Positions 1 through 6,553 are shown, counted from the first letter of the stretch. The stretch is 8,526 nucleotides of DNA from Pseudomonadota bacterium (GCA_023388335.1 JAEWGL010000118.1:1-8526); one strand, 5' to 3'. Notes: generated by a model from the letters alone, not told the origin. Made by a program: numbers and translations.

Positions 1-1519
1 GACCGGAGTTGGCCTTGATCACGATGGACTGATGCTTGCCGGTGGCCTTGTCTTTTGCCGAGACATGCAGGATGCCGTTGGCATCGATATCGAAGGTGAC
101 TTCGATCTGCGGCATGCCACGCGGTGCCGGTGGAATCTCGGCCAGGTCGAAACGGCCCAGCGACTTGTTGCCGCTGGCCTGCTTGCGCTCACCCTGCAGC
201 ACGTGAATGGTCACGGCGCTCTGGTTATCGTCGGCGGTGGAGAACACCTGGGACTTCTTGGTCGGGATGGTGGTGTTCTTCTCGATCAGCGCGGTCATCA
301 CGCCACCCATGGTTTCAATGCCCAGAGTCAGCGGAGAAACGTCCAGCAGCAGCACGTCCTTGACGTCACCGGCCAGTACCGCGCCCTGGATGGCAGCACC
401 CATGGCCACGGCTTCATCCGGGTTGACGTCCTTGCGCGCTTCCTTGCCGAAGAAATCGGCAACGGCTTTCTGTACCAGCGGCATGCGGGTCTGACCACCG
501 ACCAGGATCACGTCGTCGATCTTGCTGACGTCGATACCGGCATCTTTCATGGCGATGCGGCAAGGCTCGATGGTGCGCTGAACCAGGTCCTCGACCAGCG
601 ACTCCAGCTTGGCGCGGGAAATCTTCACGTTCAGGTGCTTAGGACCGGTCGCGTCTGCAGTGATGTACGGCAGGTTGACGTCGGTCTGCTGGCTCGAGGA
701 CAGCTCGATCTTGGCTTTTTCAGCAGCTTCTTTCAGGCGCTGCATGGCCAGCGGGTCACCCTTGAGGTTCATGCCGCTTTCTTTCTTGAACTCGTCGACG
801 AGGTAGTCGATCAGGCGGATATCGAAGTCTTCACCACCGAGGAAGGTGTCGCCGTTGGTAGCCAGCACTTCGAACTGGTGCTCGCCATCGACTTCGGCGA
901 TTTCGATGACCGAAACGTCGAAGGTACCACCACCGAGGTCATAGACGATCACGGTGTGGTCGCCTTTGGCCTTGTCCATGCCGTAGGCCAGGGCGGCGGC
1001 GGTCGGCTCGTTGATGATGCGCTTGACGTCCAGGCCGGCGATACGACCCGCGTCCTTGGTGGCTTGACGCTGGCTGTCGTTGAAATAGGCCGGAACGGTG
1101 ATGACCGCTTCGGTGACAGGCTCGCCGAGGTAGTCTTCGGCGGTCTTCTTCATCTTTTTCAGGATTTCGGCGGAAATCTGTGGCGGGGCCATCTTCTGGC
1201 CATTGACTTCTACCCAGGCGTCGCTGTTGTCAGCCTTGACGATCTTGTAAGGGACCATCTGGATGTCTTTCTGCACGACGTCTTCGTCGAAGCGACGACC
1301 GATCAGGCGCTTCACCGCGTACAGGGTGTTGTGCGGGTTGGTGACGGCCTGACGCTTGGCCGACTGGCCAACCAGGATCTCGCCATCGTTGGCGTAAGCA
1401 ATGATCGACGGCGTGGTGCGCGCGCCTTCAGCGTTCTCGATGACCTTGACGTTGCCGTTTTCGAGGATGGAGACGCACGAGTTGGTGGTCCCCAGGTCGA
1501 TACCGATGATTTTGCCCAT
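1..1519 (-). CDS. dnaK: Chaperone protein DnaK (Hsp70), 3' part outside the window
   Basis: ATP-dependent cytosolic Hsp70 chaperone. It binds exposed hydrophobic segments of unfolded proteins, works with DnaJ and the nucleotide exchange factor GrpE, and helps control sigma-32. The minus strand encodes 506 N-terminal codons (the family is about 640) and runs off the left edge, so the C-terminal helical lid is missing only because of the window. Visible motifs are the phosphate-1 loop DLGTT at residues 8-12, catalytic Lys70, Glu171-Pro172, and DLGGGTFD at 194-201 with the autophosphorylation Thr199. The interdomain linker (VLLLD followed by VSPLTLG, near residue 390) and most of the beta substrate-binding domain follow. 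The start is fixed by MGKIIGIDLGTT and a GGGAGAG ribosome site a few bases upstream. grpE lies 101 bases upstream on the same strand, with a heat-shock promoter between them. Confidence 0.98.
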   Translation of the reverse strand, partial: MGKIIGIDLGTTNSCVSILENGNVKVIENAEGARTTPSIIAYANDGEILVGQSAKRQAVTNPHNTLYAVKRLIGRRFDEDVVQKDIQMVPYKIVKADNSDAWVEVNGQKMAPPQISAEILKKMKKTAEDYLGEPVTEAVITVPAYFNDSQRQATKDAGRIAGLDVKRIINEPTAAALAYGMDKAKGDHTVIVYDLGGGTFDVSVIEIAEVDGEHQFEVLATNGDTFLGGEDFDIRLIDYLVDEFKKESGMNLKGDPLAMQRLKEAAEKAKIELSSSQQTDVNLPYITADATGPKHLNVKISRAKLESLVEDLVQRTIEPCRIAMKDAGIDVSKIDDVILVGGQTRMPLVQKAVADFFGKEARKDVNPDEAVAMGAAIQGAVLAGDVKDVLLLDVSPLTLGIETMGGVMTALIEKNTTIPTKKSQVFSTADDNQSAVTIHVLQGERKQASGNKSLGRFDLAEIPPAPRGMPQIEVTFDIDANGILHVSAKDKATGKHQSIVIKANSG

Positions 1520-1597
1520 GTTAACTCTCCCGGAACTTGAATTTTTTGACAGCGGCTACTTTGGCCAACTGTGGCAATACTTGAATGCTTGACAACT

Positions 1598-1625
1598 AAA
1601 TGGGGACACCCGAAGGGATTTCAAG
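1598..1625 (-). promoter_or_regulatory. Sigma-32 (RpoH) promoter of dnaK
   Basis: Read on the minus strand, CTTGAAA (1619-1625) is the -35 element and CCCCATTT (1598-1605) the -10 element, with 14 bases between CTTGAA and CCCCAT. This matches the known RpoH consensus CTTGAA / CCCCATnT at a usual spacing. The TGA inside CTTGAAA is the grpE stop codon, so coding end and promoter share bases. Transcription would begin about 70 bases before the dnaK ATG. It lets dnaK be made in excess of grpE during heat shock, which is inference from position. Confidence 0.85.
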
Positions 1626-2175
1626 CCTTCTCGTCGATCGACGGTTGAGCCGCGGCAGGTGCCTTGCTGACCACGACCATGGCCGGACGCAGCAGGCGAC
1701 CATTGAGCAGGTAACCCTTCTGGAACACCTTGAGCACGCTGTTGGGCTCGACATCAGCGCTTTCCTGCATGGCCATCGCCTGGTGGTGCTCGGCGTTGAA
1801 CGGCTCGCCATGCGGGTCGACGGCTTCGAGGTTGTAGCGCTTTAGGGTGTCGTGGAACATCTTCAGGGTCAGCTCGATGCCTTCGCGCATCGGGCGAATC
1901 GTCTCGTCATCGGCGCTGGACAGCTCCAGGCCGCGCTCAAGGCTGTCGATCACTGGCAGCAGGTCGCCGGCGAACTTCTCCAGGGCGAACTTGTGCGCCT
2001 TCTCCACGTCCTGTTCGGCGCGGCGACGGATGTTCTGCAGATCGGCGGCGGTGCGCAGGGATTGATCCTGGGCGGCGGCCAGCTGCTCCTCGAGCACCTG
2101 CACGCGGGCACCGAGATCCTGTGCAGCAGTCTCTTCGGCGTTCAGATTCTGTTCATCCAGCTGTTCGTCAGCCAT
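1621..2175 (-). CDS. grpE: Nucleotide exchange factor GrpE
   Basis: Homodimeric cochaperone that releases ADP from DnaK and acts as a thermosensor of the DnaK cycle. The product is 184 residues (E. coli GrpE is 197). An acidic N-terminus is followed by a long charged, heptad-rich helical segment (about residues 18-75, containing LQNIRRRAEQD). A four-helix-bundle region comes next, and the C-terminal beta domain that contacts the DnaK nucleotide domain ends in GYLLNGRLLRPAMVVVSK (154-171), the family signature. The tail is short and Ala-rich. The ATG is preceded by a strong GGAGGAGA site 5 bases upstream. It lies upstream of dnaK on the same strand and has its own RpoH promoter. No terminator was seen between grpE and dnaK, so readthrough is likely in addition to the internal promoter. 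Confidence 0.97.
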   Translation of the reverse strand: MADEQLDEQNLNAEETAAQDLGARVQVLEEQLAAAQDQSLRTAADLQNIRRRAEQDVEKAHKFALEKFAGDLLPVIDSLERGLELSSADDETIRPMREGIELTLKMFHDTLKRYNLEAVDPHGEPFNAEHHQAMAMQESADVEPNSVLKVFQKGYLLNGRLLRPAMVVVSKAPAAAQPSIDEKA

Positions 2176-2231
2176 AGGTCTCTCCTCCGCAATTCAGGGT
2201 TCGCGAGCCATGCTCGCCATGTCTGCGGGCT

Positions 2232-2259
2232 ATATGGGGGCTGAAAAGCTGGGTTCAAG
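2232..2259 (-). promoter_or_regulatory. Sigma-32 (RpoH) promoter of grpE
   Basis: On the minus strand, CTTGAA (2254-2259) and CCCCATAT (2232-2239) are separated by 14 bases. All consensus positions of both RpoH boxes match. The start of transcription would fall roughly 50 bases before the grpE ATG at 2175. The spacing equals that of the dnaK promoter. Confidence 0.85.
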
Positions 2260-2327
2260 GGTCACCATTACTTTGCATGGGGACAAATGTCGTCACCCCT
2301 GCGCCACCCCGACCGTCGCGCAGGGCA

Positions 2328-2357
2328 TTGTCAGGCCATCCAAAAACACTGTATAAA
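2328..2357 (+). promoter_or_regulatory. Sigma-70 type promoter of recN
   Basis: TTGTCA at 2328-2333 (5 of 6 match to the -35 consensus) and TATAAA at 2352-2357 (5 of 6) are separated by 18 bases. This places transcription start near 2364, about 25 bases before the recN ATG. The LexA box overlaps the -10 element, consistent with repression by occlusion. Confidence 0.65.
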
Positions 2358-2364
2358 TAACCAG
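2349..2364 (+). promoter_or_regulatory. LexA (SOS) operator of recN
   Basis: CTGTATAAATAACCAG fits the gammaproteobacterial LexA consensus CTG-N10-CAG with an AT-rich centre. It sits on the recN -10 region, 24 bases from the start codon. recN is a known strongly LexA-controlled gene, so both sequence and context agree. Confidence 0.85.
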
Positions 2365-2388
2365 ACCTGACCTTTCGGGAGCCGCCCC

Positions 2389-4062
2389 ATGCTGGTGCAC
2401 CTGTCGATTCACAACTACGCCATCGTCGAACACCTGGACCTCGAACTCGCTCGCGGGATGAGCGTCATCACCGGTGAAACCGGTGCCGGCAAGTCGATCA
2501 TGCTCGACGCCCTCGGCCTTGCCCTGGGCGACCGCGCCGACAGCGGCGTGGTGCGTCCGGGCGCCGACAAGGCCGACATTCTCGCCACCTTCGACCTGGG
2601 CGACATCCCGGAGGCACGGGCCTGGCTGGCAGAGCGCGACCTCGACAACGACGGTCCGTGCATCCTGCGCCGGGTGATCACTGCCGAAGGGCGCAGCCGT
2701 GGCTACATCAATGGTACGCCCTGCCCGCTTGGCGACCTCAAGGCCATGGGCGAGCTGCTGATCGACATCCACAGCCAGCACGAGCACCAATCGCTGCTCA
2801 AGACCGACACCCACCGGCGCCTGCTCGACGAATACGCAGGCGCCAGCGACCTCTCCCGGCAGGTGCAGATGGCCGCCCAGCGCTGGCGCCAGACCCGCCT
2901 GGAGCTGGAGCGGCTGTCCAATTCCGGCGACGAGCAGCGTGCCCGCCATCAACTGCTCAGCTACCAGCTCGAGGAGCTCGACAACCTTGCCCTGGGCGAA
3001 AACGAACTGGAGCAGCTGGAGCAGGAGCACAAGAGCCTGACCAATGCCGAGGCCCTGTTCGGCATCTGCCGCCAGGTCATCGACCAGTGCAGCGAGAGCG
3101 ACTCGGGCAATGTGCTCAACGCCCTGACCGCCAGCCTCAACCGTCTCAACGCGGTCGCCAATGCCCCCAAGGCACTGGGCGAGGCGGCCAACATGATCGC
3201 CAGCGCGCAGATCCAGGTCGAGGAGGCCGTGGGTGAGCTCAACCGTTTCCTCGACCATTTCGACGCCGACCCCCTGCGCCTGCAAAATCTCGAAGAACGC
3301 CTGGACGCCATCTACACCTTGGCACGCAAGCACCGGGTGCACCCGACCGAGCTGCCACACCTGCAGCAACGCCTGATGGAAGAAATCGAAAGCCTCAATG
3401 CCAGTGACGAGTCACTCGAGCGGCTGGGCGAGGAGCTCGCCGCCTTTGCCAAGCACTACCAGGACAAGGCCCAAGAGCTCAGCGCGCTGCGCCAGCAAGC
3501 GGCCAAGCAGCTGGCGGGCGCGGTGGAGCTGGAGATTCAGCGCCTGGGCATGCCGGGGGGGCGTTTCTGCATCGAGCTCAACCCGGTCAGCGGCAACGAA
3601 CTGTCTCCCTACGGCCTTGAAGTGGTCGAGCTGCTGGTCAGCGCCAACCCGGGCCAACCCCTCAAGGGCCTGGCCAAGGTGGCTTCGGGCGGCGAGCTGT
3701 CACGCATCAGCCTGGCAATCCAGGTCATCACCGCGCAGACCTCCCGCATCCCGACCCTGGTGTTCGACGAAGTGGATGTCGGTATCGGCGGCCCCACCGC
3801 GGAGATCGTGGGCCAACTGTTGCGCCGCCTGGGCGAGCGTGGCCAAGTGCTGACTGTGACTCACCTGCCACAGGTAGCCGCGCAGGGGCACCATCACCTG
3901 TTCGTGCACAAGGTGCGCAACAGCGATACCACCCACACGGCGGTGGCCAGCCTGGGCAAGCGCGAGCGGGTCGAGGAAGTGGCACGGATGCTGGGCGGCA
4001 TCGACCTGACCAAGGAATCCCTGGCTCACGCCCGCAAGATGGTGGTGGCCGGCAAGGTGTGA
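2389..4062 (+). CDS. recN: DNA repair protein RecN
   Basis: SMC-like cytosolic ATPase recruited to DNA double-strand breaks, where it helps hold broken ends or sister chromatids for RecA-dependent repair. The 557 residues match the family length (E. coli 553). Visible features are the Walker A motif GETGAGKS at 29-36 after the N-terminal LSIHNYAIVEHLDLE, a central coiled-coil region of roughly residues 155-370 rich in Leu, Glu and Gln, the ABC signature ASGGELSRISLA from residue 432, and Walker B LVFDEVDVGIGG around 457-468. The H-loop region follows with VTHLPQVAAQGHHH. A GGGAG ribosome site lies 7 bases before the ATG. The gene is divergent from grpE and convergent with fur. SOS regulation is indicated by the LexA box. 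In E. coli recN also lies next to bamE and near grpE. Confidence 0.98.
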   Translation: MLVHLSIHNYAIVEHLDLELARGMSVITGETGAGKSIMLDALGLALGDRADSGVVRPGADKADILATFDLGDIPEARAWLAERDLDNDGPCILRRVITAEGRSRGYINGTPCPLGDLKAMGELLIDIHSQHEHQSLLKTDTHRRLLDEYAGASDLSRQVQMAAQRWRQTRLELERLSNSGDEQRARHQLLSYQLEELDNLALGENELEQLEQEHKSLTNAEALFGICRQVIDQCSESDSGNVLNALTASLNRLNAVANAPKALGEAANMIASAQIQVEEAVGELNRFLDHFDADPLRLQNLEERLDAIYTLARKHRVHPTELPHLQQRLMEEIESLNASDESLERLGEELAAFAKHYQDKAQELSALRQQAAKQLAGAVELEIQRLGMPGGRFCIELNPVSGNELSPYGLEVVELLVSANPGQPLKGLAKVASGGELSRISLAIQVITAQTSRIPTLVFDEVDVGIGGPTAEIVGQLLRRLGERGQVLTVTHLPQVAAQGHHHLFVHKVRNSDTTHTAVASLGKRERVEEVARMLGGIDLTKESLAHARKMVVAGKV

Positions 4063-4100
4063 GCCGCTGCGCCTCTTCTATAAGAAAGCGTCGTCTATAA

Positions 4101-4134
4101 AGCGCAAAGGCGGCCCGAAGGCCGCCTTTGCGCT
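4101..4134. terminator. Bidirectional hairpin between recN and fur
   Basis: A perfect 15-bp inverted repeat (arms 4101-4115 and 4120-4134) encloses a CGAA tetraloop. It lies 38 bases after the recN stop and 17 bases after the fur stop, where two convergent genes need termination. The stem carries AAA/TTT outside its GC core, but no long T tract follows on either strand. It would be a long stable stem with only a weak U tract. Confidence 0.7.
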
Positions 4135-4151
4135 AGTGACGAAATGAATCG

Positions 4152-4556
4152 TTACTTTTTCTTGCGTACATAAAGGACCAGGTTATGGTCCACCAGCTCG
4201 AAGCCGTGCTCGGCCACGATCTCCTTCTGGCGCTTCTCGATTTCCGAATCGAAGAACTCGATTACTTCGCTGGTTTCCACGTTGACCATATGGTCGTGGT
4301 GGCCACCGTCGGCCAGCTCGAACACCGCATGACCGCCGTCGAAGTTATGGCGAACCACCAGACCCGCTGCTTCGAACTGGGTCAGTACGCGGTAGACGGT
4401 CGCCAGACCGACGTCTTCGCCAGCTTCCATCAGCGCCTTGTAAACATCTTCTGCGCTCATGTGACGCTGCTCGGTAGAGTCGAGCATCTGTAGAATCTTG
4501 ACTCGAGGCAGGGTCACCTTGAGACCGGCTTTGCGTAATTCGCTATTTTCAACCAT
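4152..4556 (-). CDS. fur: Ferric uptake regulator Fur
   Basis: Iron-responsive dimeric repressor that binds Fe(II) and then Fur boxes upstream of siderophore, uptake and iron-sparing sRNA genes. It is 134 residues, the pseudomonad length, lacking the Cys/His-rich tail of E. coli Fur. An N-terminal winged helix includes the recognition segment GLATVYRVLTQFE (50-62). The dimerisation and metal domain has HHDHM at 86-90, Glu100, Glu105, Glu108 and His124 in the expected region. No cysteine is present anywhere. An in-frame ATG 44 codons upstream (4688) exists, but MVENSELRKAGLKVTLPR is the conserved start, and the extension would cover the whole intergenic region and run into bamE. The Shine-Dalgarno is weak. 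It is divergent from bamE with 97 bases between, an arrangement described for P. aeruginosa fur/omlA. Confidence 0.97.
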   Translation of the reverse strand: MVENSELRKAGLKVTLPRVKILQMLDSTEQRHMSAEDVYKALMEAGEDVGLATVYRVLTQFEAAGLVVRHNFDGGHAVFELADGGHHDHMVNVETSEVIEFFDSEIEKRQKEIVAEHGFELVDHNLVLYVRKKK

Positions 4557-4575
4557 GGTCAGCTTTCTCGCCGAT

Positions 4576-4588
4576 GCTGCTTCGCAGC
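4576..4588. other. Small inverted repeat in the fur leader
   Basis: GCTGC-TTC-GCAGC is a perfect 5-bp stem with a 3-base loop, 20 bases upstream of the fur ATG. In fur mRNA it would lie just before the weak ribosome site. It may be a leader hairpin or an operator half-site pair; no function can be assigned. Confidence 0.4.
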
Positions 4589-4609
4589 TTCTCTGAATAC
4601 GGGTATGAT
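4581..4609 (+). promoter_or_regulatory. Probable promoter of bamE (omlA)
   Basis: TATGAT at 4604-4609 (5 of 6 to the -10 consensus) lies 17 bases after TTCGCA at 4581-4586 (4 of 6 to -35). Transcription would start about 38 bases before the bamE ATG. The element lies inside the region that must also hold the fur promoter, so the two probably overlap. I could not identify a convincing fur promoter or a Fur box. Confidence 0.5.
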
Positions 4610-4653
4610 CGGGGTTTACGTTGTCCAGCCAAGATAGTGGAAGTCGCCCACCG

Positions 4654-5178
4654 ATGCAAAACACCAAGCTCTTGCTAACCAGCCTCACCTTCGTGGGACT
4701 GCTCGCACTCGCCGGTTGCTCGTTTCCCGGGGTTTACAAAATCGACATCCAGCAGGGCAATGTCGTTACACAAGACATGATAGACCAATTGCGTCCGGGA
4801 ATGACCCGCCGGCAAGTAAGGTTTATCATGGGTAACCCCCTGATTCAGGACACCTTCAACACCAATCGCTGGGATTATCTCTACAGCCTTCAGCCCGGTG
4901 GCGGCCAACGCCAGCAGGAGCGGATGAGCGTGATTTTCAACGACAGCGACCAATTGGTCAGCCTGGCCGGCGACTTCATGCCAGGTGTCAGCCGCGACCA
5001 GGAGATCCTGGGCGGCAGCAGCGATACCACGGTCAGCCCAGTGACTACGCCCGGTCAGCAGCCAGAAGAACAACCGGCCAAGCCCGGCTCGGCGGAAGAG
5101 GCGATCCAACGCGACATCGACACCATCGAGACCGTCCCGGTGCCGACGCCTGCCCCGCTGGAAACCTCGCCGCAGTAA
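4654..5178 (+). CDS. bamE: Outer membrane lipoprotein BamE (OmlA/SmpA)
   Basis: Small lipoprotein of the BAM complex, which folds beta-barrel proteins into the outer membrane; in pseudomonads it is called OmlA. The product is 174 residues. A signal peptide (1-21) ends in the lipobox LAGC with the lipidated Cys22. The conserved SmpA/OmlA domain follows with GNVVTQDMIDQLRPGMTRRQV and MGNPL (59-63), then NRWDYLY and MSVIFND. The last 60 or so residues are low-complexity, rich in Pro, Gln, Thr and Glu, and probably disordered; E. coli BamE (113) lacks this tail. The ATG was chosen over an in-frame TTG 11 codons upstream because a lipoprotein signal starts here. Divergent from fur and convergent with ratA. 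A Ser at +2 of the mature protein (Cys-Ser) favours outer-membrane sorting. Confidence 0.95.
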   Translation: MQNTKLLLTSLTFVGLLALAGCSFPGVYKIDIQQGNVVTQDMIDQLRPGMTRRQVRFIMGNPLIQDTFNTNRWDYLYSLQPGGGQRQQERMSVIFNDSDQLVSLAGDFMPGVSRDQEILGGSSDTTVSPVTTPGQQPEEQPAKPGSAEEAIQRDIDTIETVPVPTPAPLETSPQ

Positions 5179-5198
5179 TCCTGCAGCAGGCACCGACA

Positions 5199-5231
5199 AA
5201 AAAAAGCCCGGATTATGTCCGGGCTTTTTTT
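5199..5231. terminator. Bidirectional intrinsic terminator between bamE and ratA
   Basis: GCCCGGA (5206-5212) pairs with TCCGGGC (5218-5224) around a TTATG loop. A run of A on the left (5198-5205) and seven T on the right (5225-5231) extend the stem and give a U tract on both strands. It lies 20 bases after the bamE stop and 43 bases after the ratA stop, so it serves both convergent genes. Confidence 0.92.
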
Positions 5232-5274
5232 ATGACCTGATGGTTAGCACAAGCACCGCCCGCTACCGCTTCCC

Positions 5275-5709
5275 TCAGGCACTGAGTTGCTTGGCACGCT
5301 GGCAGAAAGCGTCGACCAGGGTATTGGCCGCCTGGTTGAACAGCGGACCGAGGGTCGCGCGCACCAGCGGGCCGGCATAATCGAACGACAGGTCCAGGCT
5401 GATCTTGCAGGCCTTGTCACCCAGCGGCTTGAATACCCATAGCCCATGCAGCTGGGTGAACGGCCCTTCTTCCAGGATCATCTCGATGGACTGTCCCGGT
5501 ACCAGCACGTTGCGCGTGATGAACTGCTGGCTGATGCCGCCCTTGGCCACCTCAAGCTTCGCCCGCATGGCCGTGTCGCTGGCTTCCAGCACCGTCGACG
5601 CTGAGCACCAGGGCAGGAATTCCGGGTATCTGGCCACATCGTTTACCAGGTCATAGAGCGCCTGGGCAGGGTATGGCAGCAGGGCGGAACGTTGAATATG
5701 GGTAGTCAT
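5275..5709 (-). CDS. ratA: RatA family SRPBCC protein (Coq10-like)
   Basis: Member of the START/SRPBCC helix-grip fold family that includes E. coli RatA (YfjG, PasT) and eukaryotic Coq10. Coq10 binds ubiquinone and supports respiration. E. coli RatA has been reported to bind 50S subunits and block 70S formation, but a respiratory role is also argued, so the function is uncertain. The 144 residues show the expected N-terminus (RSALLPYPAQALYDLVNDV), then YPEFLPWC, LEVAKGGISQQFITRN, an EGPF turn, and a long C-terminal helix ending in VDAFCQRAKQ. The start is MTTHIQ; an in-frame ATG 19 codons earlier lacks family similarity. The Shine-Dalgarno is weak. Divergent from smpB and convergent with bamE. 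No rnfH (ratB) gene follows, unlike E. coli, where ratB lies directly downstream. Confidence 0.93.
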   Translation of the reverse strand: MTTHIQRSALLPYPAQALYDLVNDVARYPEFLPWCSASTVLEASDTAMRAKLEVAKGGISQQFITRNVLVPGQSIEMILEEGPFTQLHGLWVFKPLGDKACKISLDLSFDYAGPLVRATLGPLFNQAANTLVDAFCQRAKQLSA

Positions 5710-5808
5710 CCAGGCGTCATTTCCAAAGCTGGGCGGCAAACCAGGGGCTGCCGAGGAGCGCTTCACAGCGCATCAGGAACAAAAGACAGAACATACAACA
5801 GCATTTGC

Positions 5809-5837
5809 ATTGTCCGGGAATCATTGCGCATGCTCAA
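5809..5837 (-). promoter_or_regulatory. Possible ratA promoter
   Basis: On the minus strand TTGAGC (5832-5837) and GACAAT (5809-5814) are 17 bases apart, each a 4-of-6 match to sigma-70 boxes. It would give a leader of about 95 bases. The match is only moderate. Confidence 0.3.
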
Positions 5838-5876
5838 GCACACCGCTACCCCGTAGCCGACAGCGCATCGACTGCC

Positions 5877-5882
5877 TATAAT
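5877..5882 (+). promoter_or_regulatory. Consensus -10 element immediately before smpB
   Basis: A perfect TATAAT ends 9 bases before the smpB ATG. No good -35 hexamer is seen 16-18 bases upstream. If used, transcription would start around 5888-5890, leaving a leader of about 2-4 bases. There is no purine-rich Shine-Dalgarno between the element and the ATG (only GCCGCCCCT). Confidence 0.55.
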
Positions 5883-5891
5883 GCCGCCCCT

Positions 5892-6374
5892 ATGGCTAAA
5901 CAAAAGAAACATCCGACCGGGACCATCGCGCAGAACAAGAAGGCGCGACACGATTACTTCATCGAACACAAGTTCGAGGCCGGGCTGGTCCTGTCCGGTT
6001 GGGAAGTAAAGAGCCTGCGTGCCGGCAAGGCGCACCTGACTGACAGCTACGTGCTGCTCAAGGACGGCGAAGCCTGGCTGATGGGCAGCCACATCACCCC
6101 GCTGACAGCCGCCAGCACCCACGTCATCGCCGACCCGACGCGCACGCGCAAGCTGCTGCTCAATCGGCGTGAACTGGAGCGCCTGGAGGCCTCGGTGCAG
6201 CAGAAAGGCTACACCGCCGTGGCCTTGGCGCTGTACTGGAGCAAGCACCTGATCAAGTGCGAAATTGCCCTGGGCAAGGGCAAGAAGGAATACGACAAGC
6301 GCGACACCCAGCGCGAGCGTGATTCCAACCGCGAGATGCAGCGTGCGGTGCGCAGCAAGGGCAAGGACGACTGA
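5892..6374 (+). CDS. smpB: SsrA-binding protein SmpB
   Basis: Essential partner of tmRNA (SsrA) in trans-translation. It binds the tRNA-like domain, places it in the A site of stalled ribosomes and lets the tmRNA tag the nascent chain. The 160 residues equal the E. coli length. The OB-fold core includes TIAQNKKARHDYFIEHKFEAG (11-31), LSGWEVKSLRAGKAHLTDSYV (34-54) and a KLLLNRREL segment near 97-105. The basic C-terminal tail begins with GKGKKEYDKRDTQRERD, which folds in the mRNA channel. The residue before DKR is Tyr134, where E. coli has His136. The start MAKQKKHPTGTIAQNKKA is the family start; an in-frame ATG 29 codons upstream is rejected as unconserved and lies before the TATAAT. The tmRNA gene itself is not in the window. 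Divergent from ratA; no intrinsic terminator follows, only REP repeats. Confidence 0.97.
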   Translation: MAKQKKHPTGTIAQNKKARHDYFIEHKFEAGLVLSGWEVKSLRAGKAHLTDSYVLLKDGEAWLMGSHITPLTAASTHVIADPTRTRKLLLNRRELERLEASVQQKGYTAVALALYWSKHLIKCEIALGKGKKEYDKRDTQRERDSNREMQRAVRSKGKDD

Positions 6375-6382
6375 CACAGGTC

Positions 6383-6507
6383 GTGCGTGGAAGCGGGCCT
6401 GTCCGCGAAAGGTCGATGCCCTTGCCCTCCACGGAGGGTGTCCAAGCCGGCCTCTTCGCGGCGGTCCGGCGCCCCGGTAAATCGGAGCACCGAACCGTCG
6501 CCACAGG
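6383..6507. repeat. Inverted REP pair (REPIN-like), degenerate
   Basis: An inverted REP copy (6383-6412, containing AAGCGGGC and CCGCGAAAGG) faces a direct copy starting with GGCCTCTTCGCGG (6449-6461) and ending in CACAGG (6502-6507). CCGCGAAAGG at 6403-6412 is complementary to CCTCTTCGCGG at 6451-6461, allowing for one bulged base. The middle holds a perfect CCCTCC-AC-GGAGGG palindrome (6425-6438). The direct copy carries an inserted loop segment resembling the one at 8351-8382. Family assignment rests on recalled P. putida REP sequence (TTCGCGGG ... CCCGCTCCCACAGG). It starts 9 bases after the smpB stop. Confidence 0.7.
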
Positions 6508-6553
6508 ACCCAGCATACCGCAGCCTGCAAGCGCGGCACCAGCCTGGAGCGCG

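Noticed and set aside
2275..2282. Second CCCCAT box upstream of grpE
   Set aside because: No CTTGAA-like -35 element lies at a suitable distance upstream on the minus strand.
2293..3369. 358-codon open frame on the minus strand across recN
   Set aside because: It is the shadow of the recN coding frame in GC-rich codons, has no recognised motif, and recN is certain on the other strand.
4557..4688. 44-residue N-terminal extension of Fur from an upstream in-frame ATG
   Set aside because: It would cover the intergenic region and overlap the bamE start; Fur proteins begin at the MVENSELRK position.
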